This document shows positions 18,494 to 26,859 of a stretch of 64,000 nt of DNA, piece after piece. How positions within the stretch are numbered: the first letter of the stretch is position 1; every line of letters begins with the position of its first letter. Origin of the DNA: Trichomonas vaginalis G3 (taxonomy: Eukaryota > Parabasalia > Trichomonadida > Trichomonadidae); assembly GCF_026262505.1 (NCBI RefSeq), contig NC_067204.1:22847300-22911299 (forward strand), read 5' to 3'. The translations under genes were made by a program, and so were the position numbers. The notes beneath the pieces were generated by a model. It made no database searches, was not told the DNA's origin, and was given only the letters and a program-made list of their open reading frames with translations.

Positions 18494-19477
18494 CTGGTAC
18501 ATGTTAGTTCCAGAGTCTTCAAATCTCAAACACTCTGGTACCAACATGTACCAGACGCGAGTTTCCAATGCCCTCGTACGATTTTCTATTAAGATCTTCT
18601 TGAATGAGAAGGTCTTCATAGAACCTCGTACGAGGGCTTCTCTTTTAAATACTCTGGTACCTGCTGGTATCGGAGTCGACTTTACAGCCCTTTCCCCAAT
18701 TTTGAAGCTGGGGAAAGTTTTCAAGCAATGAAAGGGAAGCTCTCGCTATGAGGTGAAAATCTAGAATTTTTACCTCATAGCGAGTAATCCTTTGTTAATT
18801 GCTTGAAAACTTTCTTCAAATTATCAAAATTTCGAGGAAAGTTTCCTTGCTTCAAAGTAGAGATGGAGCCCTTTGAGCCACTGCATATAGGTCAGTGACT
18901 CAAAATACTCCATCTCTACTAGAAATCGCCAAAATTTGGGTCGCAATCTTTGAAATGCGACGCAAGTTTTGGCAATTTCGCGAGGGACTTGCTCCATTTG
19001 GTGCATAGATTCACACTCTATGCACCAGATGGAACAATTCTTTCGCTGACAGCGGGAAACTTTGTCTGAATAGTTTAACATTCAGACAAAGTTTCCCGCT
19101 GTCAGAGAGGGAATGGAAGGGTAAGAGGTATATATTCATAATGTATACCTCTTACTCTTCCATTCCCTCAAGAAAGTTCAAAAACTTGGGTGCAATCAGT
19201 TCTGATTGCACCCAAGTTTTTGAACTTTATATAAGGAATTGTTGGCTATGATGTACTGATCATGAATCAGTACATCATAGCCAACAATTCCTTCGCAAAC
19301 AGTGGGAAACTTTGTCTGAATAGTTTAACATTCAGACAAAGTTTCCCGCTGTCAGGGAGGGAATTAGAGGGTGGGAGATATATAGATAGACTATAAATCT
19401 CTCACCCTTTAATTCCCTCAAGAAAGTTAAAAACTTGGGTGCAATCAGTTCTGATTGCACCCAAGTTTTTGAATTTT
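18494..19477. repeat. Array of at least 14 back-to-back hairpins
   Basis: Clear hairpins: 18494-18554, 18570-18637, 18690-18717, 18717-18811 (nested stems), 18857-18919, 18922-18979, 18989-19037, 19046-19105 (26-bp perfect arms, CTGACAGCGGGAAACTTTGT...), 19107-19169, 19173-19228 (27-bp arms, 2-nt loop), 19233-19293 (28-bp arms, 5-nt loop), 19296-19355, 19357-19419 and 19423-19477. A weaker one is at 18651-18676. Spacers are mostly 1-8 nt. Older-looking hairpins with mismatches lie to the left and perfect ones to the right. The reading frames through this block are artefacts of the palindromes. Confidence 0.95.
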
Positions 19478-19502
19478 GTATAAGGAATTGTTGGCTATGA
19501 TG
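19046..19502. repeat. 250-bp direct repeat of a four-hairpin block
   Basis: The hairpins at 19046, 19107, 19173 and 19233 recur in the same order at 19296, 19357, 19423 and 19483. The last is only a half hairpin: AAGGAATTGTTGGCTATGAT is present but its partner arm is replaced by the start of the coding remnant. Stem changes between copies are partly compensated (for example the GGAATGGAAGGG/GGAATTAGAGGG arms). Confidence 0.9.
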
Positions 19503-20044
19503 TGGATAGCCGCTGCCAGACCAAATGAATTAACCGTTGTGAATAACGTTTCTGAATCTTTATTTAAAAAGATAAAATATCACGATTTTGGCTGCGTTAA
19601 AAATCAAAGAATTGATGTTTTTGTCAAAAATCTTTTAGAAGAAGTTGCACCCAATTACTTTTATCGTATTAAAACGATTTACTTCAAACAGGTTTTATTC
19701 CTTCAATTAGAATTCGCGAGCCTCGATTGACAGATTATAAAACAAAATTGAAAAGAGAAGTTCAATCACGTTTATACCAAGTATTAAATTTTGTTCAGAA
19801 TCAAGAAGCCAATTTGAATCCATTAAGATTTTTATTGGAAAATGCTGAAGAAAAACTTTCTCAAATAAATGAGAAGATACAAAATTCAATTACATATTTA
19901 AGATCGTTTGAAATTCCAAATGAATTGTTAGATACGTATATGTTAGAAATTAATGAATTTTGTTATAATTCTCCAGATTATATTTTAGAACATTTCGAAG
20001 AATTTTTAGAGGATTTCAAAGAAAAGAATAATTTAATAGACTAA
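19500..20044 (+). pseudogene. Coding remnant in element C, possibly a transposase C-terminus
   Basis: Two overlapping frames (to 19730 and 19727-20044) lie after the array. The first contains RPNELTVVNNVSESLFKKIK, and NNVSES-like motifs are typical of the late part of Mutator-like or hAT-like transposases. The second is a coiled, acidic stretch (LNFVQNQEANLNPLRFLLEN...). The N-terminal and catalytic parts are absent; the frame begins where the half hairpin ends, as if the array had replaced them. The transposase assignment is tentative. Confidence 0.4.
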
Positions 20045-20143
20045 AAAATTTATTATTTTTATTTATTGTGAATTTTAAATTGTCACTTTTTAAGTGTTAC
20101 TCCCTATTGAAAGTGTCACTTTTTCGGAAATTCTTATATACTC

Positions 20144-20224
20144 AGTTTGTTGTTATAGAATTATATTACTTGGGGTTTTTAGTCGTAATAGTATAAACCA
20201 TTATGTCTTCTGCCATTTACTTAG
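20144..20224. repeat. 81-bp direct repeat, right copy flanking element C
   Basis: This is the perfect partner of 18108-18188. It overlaps the last codon of the adjacent minus-strand gene. Confidence 0.93.
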
Positions 20225-20799
20225 CAAATAAATTTTAATGAAATGTTGTGGTCGTCAAATATTTTTATAACGTCTGGGAAACTATATTTTAAGTTCAACG
20301 TTTCACCTCCTTTCATAACGTATATCTTGTCAATAACATTATATGAAACACCACAGCAACCAATGTCGGGTTCTATTTCTTTGATGTTTATATCGTCTGC
20401 CTCTGTCAAAAGTTTCAATAGTTCTTTCAAAACTTCATGAGGTGCAATGACATATGAGTTCACTTTTACAGGGTTGTGTTCGACCAAGTTTAACATTATA
20501 CTTAAAGCTTGACAAATCTTCTCCTGAGTTTGAAGTTTGTCTTTAAGTTGTTGGTAGTCGTTTCGAATATCTGCAACAGAACTTAAGTCTCTGTTAACTT
20601 CAGGATATGTTGGTTCTTTTACAGGAACAATTGTTATACCATCTTCGTCTTTGTATGGTTTCCCCATTTCAACATCTCTGTCTTTGACATTGACAATAAC
20701 ACTTTGACTGTTTGTTTGAGTTGGTGAATTTAACTTCACATCTGCCACCGCCATTAAACCTTTTGAAACACTTACGCTTCTATTTTTCGGAAATGACAT
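20221..20799 (-). CDS. Polinton protein of unknown function (about 190 aa)
   Basis: The start is taken as the ATG at 20799 (MSFPKNRSVSVSKGLMAVAD), because a divergent gene begins at 20818; the frame runs further upstream only into that gene. A disordered N-terminus is followed by a helical region (YQQLKDKLQTQEKICQALSI) and a C-terminal folded part with VIAPHEVLKELLKLLTEADD and IGCCGVSYNVIDKIYVMKGG. It may be a scaffold or capsid-associated protein. No family recognised. Element C is inserted immediately after its end. Confidence 0.5.
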   Translation of the reverse strand: MSFPKNRSVSVSKGLMAVADVKLNSPTQTNSQSVIVNVKDRDVEMGKPYKDEDGITIVPVKEPTYPEVNRDLSSVADIRNDYQQLKDKLQTQEKICQALSIMLNLVEHNPVKVNSYVIAPHEVLKELLKLLTEADDINIKEIEPDIGCCGVSYNVIDKIYVMKGGETLNLKYSFPDVIKIFDDHNISLKFIC

Positions 20800-20817
20800 T
20801 TTACTTAGAATAAAAAG

Positions 20818-21237
20818 ATGGACGTATTCGGATATCTTATTGAATTGAAGCAGAACAAAGTTTATACTCACAAACAATACAAATACATTGACAGAATAGT
20901 TCTTTACACAAACAATGGAAAATGTTATAGAATAGCAGTCTTTGCTGAACCTAAATATTTTCATAAAGCAAAGAAAGTTGGTATAACTGAAATGGTGAAA
21001 GTTCTTGAAGCAGACAAAAATATAACTTCAAAACTTACAGATATTACTAAAGGAAAGTTTATAATACAATATTATGTCAAAACTGGCGTACTGTCAATAT
21101 TTGACGGAGAGAAATCAGTTCAAGAACAACTTACTGACCTGCTGCCAAAATCTGCTCGATGGAAGCTGTCGTTATGCCAATCTGAGGAGCCCCAGCAGGT
21201 TTCATCGAACGAATCTTCAAAAGAGCATCTTCCGTGA
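20818..21237 (+). CDS. Polinton protein of unknown function, overlapping the capsid gene
   Basis: The ATG at 20818 lies 18 bp from the divergent gene. The first 100 residues look folded (MDVFGYLIELKQNKVYTHKQ, then GKCYRIAVFAEPKYFHKAKK). The last 40 codons overlap the 3' end of the capsid gene on the opposite strand and have a different, Ser/Glu/Gln-rich composition, so the real end may be earlier. Function unknown. Confidence 0.45.
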   Translation: MDVFGYLIELKQNKVYTHKQYKYIDRIVLYTNNGKCYRIAVFAEPKYFHKAKKVGITEMVKVLEADKNITSKLTDITKGKFIIQYYVKTGVLSIFDGEKSVQEQLTDLLPKSARWKLSLCQSEEPQQVSSNESSKEHLP

Positions 21238-22748
21238 AAAGTGCTATTGGTTTTTGTAAACTTCTTTGCTCTCAATTCATCTGGACCGTCTCTGTCACCA
21301 GTATATTGTATTTGAACTGTACCAACAGTTGAAATACCACCCATAAAGTCTTCTGAGTCAGCAAATGGAATGCCAAGCCAAAAGTTTGAACGGTCTCCAT
21401 TTGTATATTGAGTTTTTTGACCTCCTGTATGAGTCCATACTTTCACATATGGCATAATAGAACTTTGCATTTCAGGGTTAATAGTTGTTGTGAAGTTGTT
21501 GTTAAAGTTCATAGCATCTAATGTCAAGTTGTATGACCTCATATCCTCAACTGTAGAATATTCTTCTCTTGGATAATATTTACCATCTATGTTTATATGA
21601 TATTTAATACCAGGGTTGTAGAAACAAGAATAGTCATTTATAGTTCGTCTGAACAGTACAAACATAGTATCTGCATGTTTCATTGCAGTTGTTAAAGCAA
21701 TATCTGTTCTTGCACCTGCGGCTCCTGGATTTTGGTTTCCAACTTCACCTGCAAAGTCTTTGACAGATATTTGGTGTATAGGGAACATAAGTGGAACTGC
21801 AATATATTTGGCAGCTAAAGCATTTGAAATATCTGGGTCCAACATAATAGACTGCAAGTCTGCTTTCTATTCTCTTGCATTCAAACTGTTCGCATGTAAA
21901 CTTAACTGTGTCCCAAGCAGTTCCAGCAGCATTGAAATAATAGTTTTACTTCATTGTTGAAGTTTGAGAAACCAAAGTCTAAGTCAACTTTGTCTTTGCA
22001 AAATTCGGCGAATGACGTTTGATTTGTTCCCTTTACGTCCTGTAATAGTGAATGGGTCTTGTGTTGGTGCAATGACTAAGTTATTTTTGCTTGGAGTAAG
22101 TTCGATAGAAATTTTTCCTGCCCAGTTTGGCAAGTATCTTAAAAACCTGAAGATGAGGAAAGATGACAAAGGAACTCTAAGTTTTCAGTTTTACTTTAGT
22201 GGCAGCAGTTCCATCTGAACCAGAAAGGTTAACATAAACTCCTGGAACGTTAGGGTCAAGTCTTCTTATTTTCTCAATAGTTGCATACTGGTCTGTTTGT
22301 TCTCTAGCTTGTGGTTGTACTGAGTTTCTCAAAGCGAACCATTCATAGTTTGCCCATGTTACTGTTTGAACTAAGTCAGAGTTAGAATATATCTTATATC
22401 CCATGAAAACTTCTGGAGCATATTGGTATCCGACATAGAAAATTCCATTGCAACCTTTCTTGTCAGACAACTTGGCAGAAGGTTTTATTTCAATGTCTTG
22501 TTCCACGTATAAGAATGAGTTGTCAATAGAAATAATATGAAACCTGTCGCAAGCAATATCTACTGTTGTTGAAGAACCTTCTCCAAACTCACCTACGTTT
22601 CCATAAGAAACAGCAGTTGTATATTCGTAAGTTCCAGGAACTATTTCTGACCTTCTAATGGCATTGTCGCATTCGTTATATACCATTCGGAAACATTTCC
22701 GTTCATGGCATCCAAAACTGTTGGCGTTCTATTCTGAGCGGCGTACAT
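21120..22748 (-). pseudogene. Polinton major capsid protein (double jelly-roll), broken
   Basis: Two long minus-strand segments carry capsid-type sequence, for example GVYVNLSGSDGTAATKVKL, TTTINPEMQSSIMPYVKVW and SNFWLGIPFADSEDFMGGIS. Length (over 500 codons of region), beta-rich composition and position next to the penton-like and ATPase genes fit the double jelly-roll major capsid protein, which forms the hexons of an icosahedral shell. It is broken. The identification is by architecture and recognised character, not by a search. Confidence 0.7.
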
Positions 22749-22849
22749 TTCATATGGGTAAAAATATAGAATAGTTGGATTTATGTGTCATAATAGAACC
22801 CACTCGGACCAAGCTTTACTTTCTTCCTGACTGAGTTTTTAAACTGAAT

Positions 22850-24651
22850 CTTTAACTCTTCTTTTTCCTTCATTGCCACTACTTTCACTAGATGAAGTTA
22901 CTTCTTCACTACTTTCACTTTGTTCTACTTCTCTTCTTCTTTGGTGTCGCTTTTGGTAACTTGCCCTCTGCTTCAAGTTTGTAGCATCTTTGCCTCATGT
23001 TCACCTAGTATGTTGTAAATTTCCCATGTCCTTTTTGCCTTTGGGCTCTGGTCGCCCATCTCAGGTAACCTATATCCTAGAAAGATTTTGTCATAGTTTG
23101 TATTTGAGTCTTCGCTTATTGTTTGCATGACTTTTCCTGAGTTTCCGGTTCAAGCTCTTCAAACAGAGCTTGTCCATATGGAATAAGCTCGTTTCCAAAT
23201 ATATGTTTTTGTAGCCATTCTGGTTTTCTTTCCATGTAACCAATAATATCTTTTGTGAATGGGAAAGCTTTTACCCAACGTTTCAGTCTTGCGTCATTTA
23301 TTTCTGTAGTTGGTTTTATTTTGTCATGGAACATGTTTTTCAATACTAACATTTCATTTGGTACTGTCCATTTGAGTTTTCTTAAATATTCATCCCTTCT
23401 CATTTCATTGTCTGCAAAGTAAGTTTTTATGACATTTTGCAAACTTTCGTTTGCAAGGTCATGTACAATAGGTTTCTTCCTTCTCTCTCCCTAACTTTTC
23501 TTTCTAAACTCTTCACCAAATATACCATCTCTATGGTTTCTGTGTAGTTCTTTGAGATAAATGTTCTAGAACGTCAGGTGTTATATTTCCCTCAGCCATG
23601 TTCATTTCATACTGGTCCAAAATATCTGCATCTTTCATATCTTTCAATGGCATTAAAGCCGCGCTGAAAATACCCGTTATATCTGGTTCACCATTCACTT
23701 CCATTGCGTCTACAACTTCTTGGAATTGAGGTTGTAAGTTTATGAACCACCTATCCGGATTAGCTTTGACCCCATTTCATTGTAGTTCCATAGTCTGCAG
23801 AAACAAAAGTAGGTTTGTTTCCATATTGGTTAGGTTCTGAAATGAACTTTAAACAATGTTTCATTTCTATATGTTTTGTTGAAATTTAACCTTTTATTTT
23901 CACCGAGTTCAGCCAAAGATTGAACGTTATAATGGTCGTAAGTAAAAAGGATTATTGTATTTGCGTACATTTTCTTTCAGTACTTCCATTCTATGCTGAA
24001 TATTTTCATCTGATGTTGGAGTCTTTTGTATGTCGGTGAACATTTTTCGATATTCTTCTACTATGTCAGCCGAATTTTTCTTAGACTCTTGGAAAGATTC
24101 CATATTCACCTCATACTCTTGTTGAGGGTCAAGATTTTTCGGCTGTTCCAAATCTTCATCTAGTTCTGTGAAGTTAGTTTCCAAAGGAGGGACTTGTTCG
24201 TTTCCTTCAGGCTCTTCTAGCTGTTGTTGCTGAACTATTTCTTCCATGTCTGGTTGTATCTGAACTTCTTCCTGTTGAGTTTCTTGTACTCATCTGCTGG
24301 CATTTCATATATTCCGAGACCGTTTTTAAACAAGTTCCCTATCTAAGTCATCCGGACTCATAAACCTTTCTTCTTCGTTCCGTCTCTATTTTTTACGCGT
24401 TTCATGAAGAGAGTTGAATTATCATTTAGCTCTGACATCAAATATCTCGGAGTAAATTCATCCATGTCATTTGGATGATATGCTATTAAATCAATATCCC
24501 TTTGCGAGCTTGTATTTTCCAGGTTTGAGATTATATCCGATTTTATGCTGAACCATAAAGCTAAATAGGTTCGGGTCAGTATTTCCTTCCTTGAACTTTC
24601 TAATAGCTTCTTTATATCTGTCACTAAAGTCAAGAGTATCTGGGTAACCAT
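22850..24651 (-). pseudogene. Large Polinton virion-type gene region, broken
   Basis: Several minus-strand pieces follow the capsid gene: an acidic, Gln/Glu-rich part (EEPEGNEQVPPLETNFTELD), helical parts (NEMLVLKNMFHDKIKPTTEI; WVKAFPFTKDIIGYMERKPE) and a Ser/Lys-rich C-terminal side near 22850. They look like one or two large structural or scaffold proteins. Broken. No family recognised. Confidence 0.4.
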
Positions 24652-24669
24652 AATCTTCCTTAAGCATTT

Positions 24670-25020
24670 TTAAGAATTCTTGGTTTCCTTTTTCTCTACT
24701 TCTTTTATGTCTTTGCTCTGTTTGTGGTTGCTGTGCAGGGTTTTGAACTGTTGGTTGCTGTGCTGGATTTTGAACTGTTGGTTGTTGTGCAGGGTTTTGA
24801 ACTGTTGGTTTTGGTTGTTGTTGTGGTGCTGGATTTTGAACTGTTGGTTGTTGTGCAGGGTTTTGAACTGTTGGTTGTTGTGTTGGTTTTGGTGCATGCC
24901 TGTGTCTGTGTCCATGTGACGATGTAAATGTTTTAGGTAGTCCTGGTGCAGGTGCTTCTCTTGGAGGGTTTGGTGGTATATAAGTTCACCAGCTGGCACA
25001 TATGTTCCATTCTGCAGCAT
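24670..25020 (-). pseudogene. Polinton repeat-rich segment (QPTVQNPA-type repeats)
   Basis: Between 24715 and 24890 a short unit is repeated about six times; on the minus strand one frame reads QPTVQNPAQ-type units and another reads QQFKTLHN-type units. The flanking sequence is Pro/His-rich. It probably belongs to the neighbouring large virion-type gene as a flexible linker. Broken. Confidence 0.45.
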
Positions 25021-25061
25021 AATGTCCTACACCTGACTTTTCGTTCTTAAGAAAGCATTTA

Positions 25062-26155
25062 CTAGGTCTGTTTTGGTCTGTTGTAACTCTTTTTCTTGAC
25101 TTTCCACAACAGTTGCTCTAACGGCGTCATAGGCCACTTTGAACTGCCTGTCTCGTTGCTGCATCTGTTATTTTCGTCATATTTTGTGCTACTTCTCTTA
25201 ACTCGTTGTCGAAAACCTTCAGACTTCAGTTTCTTTCCAGATGAGAAGTCGTTCACTAGTTTCACCTTACTATGAAGAGCTTCGAAGCATTCTTAAAGTC
25301 AGCATTCATTAAAGCTTCATTTGAACTGTCTTCATCCGCTTTGTATTTTTGTCCTTATTGACCCTATAAGTTGGGCTGCTTTTAGCGTTGGCTTTGGGCA
25401 TCTAACCAGTCATTATTAGCTTTTATATATTCTGCGCTTTTCATTGCTTTTGCATGGCTGCGTCGTTATTTTTACTTTCTTGTGCTAAGTTTTCATACTG
25501 TAGGTTTGGTTTTGCAACTGTAAAAGTTTTTCTGCCTTTACATTTGCTTCAACTTCTTTTTTATACTCATCGCTATCCATATATGTCTTCATGGCTTTTT
25601 GTTTTATCTTTCATCTTTCAGTACTTATATTGAGTAGTATGGTTTTTTCAAATTTATAACATCTTGTTCCATTTTTGCTACTTCTGCTGCTTTTTCTGAC
25701 ACTTTTTTCGCATATTCCTCTGTACTTAGTTCTTTCAGTTGTTCTTCTTTCTTCTTTTTCTCTACGTTTAACTCATTGAGTTTCTTTGTGTGTCTGTCAT
25801 ATTCTAGTTTCTTTTCGTTTTCACTTATTTGTTTCTGTATGTCTATGTTTGACTTTTTGACATCTGTTATTTGATTTTTGAGTGAACTCAAATTCATTTG
25901 ACTTTGAGGGTTATAAGCTGTTCCGTCTGCAGCTCCACCATAGCCTGCCATTTTCGCTAAAAGTGCCGCTTTTAAACCCCCACTCTGTGCACCAATAACT
26001 TGGTTTAAAAGCATAGGGTTGCTTGACATTTGTTGCAACATAGTGGGGTCATTCATCATTTGTTGTTGCAACTGTTGTTGTGGTGTCAGTTTTACTATTG
26101 GATGTTTCAATGCTCCCTTCCTCTTACGTATATTCTTACGTAGCTTACGTGGCAT
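25062..26155 (-). pseudogene. Polinton basic core-like protein plus coiled-coil region, broken
   Basis: The minus frame starts at an ATG (MPRKLRKNIRKRKGALKHP), a strongly basic N-terminus like DNA-condensing virion proteins. A Gln-rich segment (QQQLQQQMMNDPTMLQQMSS) and a Gly/Ala-rich segment follow, then a long coiled coil (SNIDIQKQISENEKKLEYDR). Weaker coding character continues to about 25062. It is the last gene before the right terminal zone. Broken. A DNA-binding core role is inference. Confidence 0.45.
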
Positions 26156-26815
26156 TTTAAGTGAAGTTAAAAAGCGGTTTTTGACAGATGTTTATATGAC
26201 ACTTTTTGTTCAGCACAAAAAACTACTCGGTCAAAGTGTTGTCAGTTTTGTAAAATAACCGTCTTATCTCATTCTATAAGGGAGAAAAGGCTTCTCAAAG
26301 TATACTTCCTTGGAACGCCTGTAACTTTTCCTGTAGCGACGATAGACCCTTACTTGTCCGGACAAAGTTATACTATTTTGAGCGCTCTACCAAAAAGTCA
26401 CCGGCTGGCTCGTCCTCAGAAATTTTTTATGGGCTAGAGGGCGCAACGCGCCTGGAAGCCCTCCGAATAAAAACTTCATTTATACTAAACATCTTCGGGG
26501 CTAGAGGGCGCAACGCGCCTGGAAGCCCTCCGAATAAAAACTTCATTTATACTAAACATCTTCGGGGCTAGAGGGCGCAACGCGCCTGGAAGCCCTCCGA
26601 ATAAAAACTTCATTTATACTAAACATCTTCGGGGCTAGAGGGCGCAACGCGCCTGGAAGCCCTCCGAATAAAAACTTCATTTATACTAAACATCTTCGGG
26701 GCTAGAGGGCGCAACGCGCCTGGAAGCCCTCCGAATAAAAACTTCATTTATACTAAACATCTTCGGGGCTAGAGGGCGCAACGCGCCTGGAAGCCCCACT
26801 ACCTTTTTTTTTCAA
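26156..26815. repeat. Right terminal zone of the Polinton
   Basis: About 660 bp without a gene: 275 bp of unique sequence, then the 67-bp minisatellite, then CCCACTACC and a T-run before host DNA. Polintons end in long inverted repeats, commonly with AG...CT tips and 6-bp target duplications; the partner end is outside the window, so I cannot fix the boundary to the base. Confidence 0.6.
26431..26796. repeat. 67-bp minisatellite, five copies plus a partial sixth
   Basis: Units begin at 26431, 26498, 26565, 26632, 26699 and 26766 and are essentially identical. Each has a GC-rich palindromic core (GGGCT AGA GGGCGC AAC GCGCC TGG AAGCCC) followed by an AT-rich half (CCGAATAAAAACTTCATTTA). The palindromic core would form a stem of about 10 bp. 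Confidence 0.96.
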
Positions 26816-26859
26816 TCACTTATTGTTCATGATGCAATCATCATATTTCCAAGTGAAAT

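Larger units (their letters stand above)
18189..20143. mobile_element. Element C: 2.0-kb hairpin-array element with 81-bp flanking repeat
   Basis: The inverted ends are imperfect: left GAAACAATAAGAATTACCGA, right (reverse strand) GAGTATATAAGAATTTCCGA, both continuing AAAAGTGACA. Between them lie about 290 bp of AT-rich sequence, a 1-kb array of at least 14 hairpins (18494-19477), and a short coding remnant (19500-20044). It is inserted in the Polinton between the penton-like gene and the next minus-strand gene. No complete transposase is present, so it is non-autonomous as seen. The AAAAAGTGACA phrase also occurs near the left end of element E. Confidence 0.8.
1..26800. mobile_element. Maverick/Polinton virus-like element, partial, broken
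   Basis: Parts in order: fibre-like gene, rve integrase, small virion-type genes, family B DNA polymerase, further unassigned genes, packaging ATPase, SF3 helicase, penton-like protein, double jelly-roll major capsid, repeat-rich protein, basic core-like protein, terminal repeat zone. This set defines a Polinton. The left end is outside the window; the right end is placed near 26,800, where the minisatellite stops just before a host gene. Without the four nested insertions the visible part is close to 19 kb, near the usual 15-20 kb. It is broken, by on the order of ten or more lesions plus the insertions. Long readable genes and identical internal repeats suggest a young copy. I saw no adenain-like protease. 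Confidence 0.93.

Noticed and set aside
18485-19081. Several reading frames on both strands in the hairpin array
   Set aside because: They arise from palindromes (both arms readable) and lack coding character.
26156-26430. Extra gene in the Polinton terminal zone
   Set aside because: No frame with coding character; short frames only.
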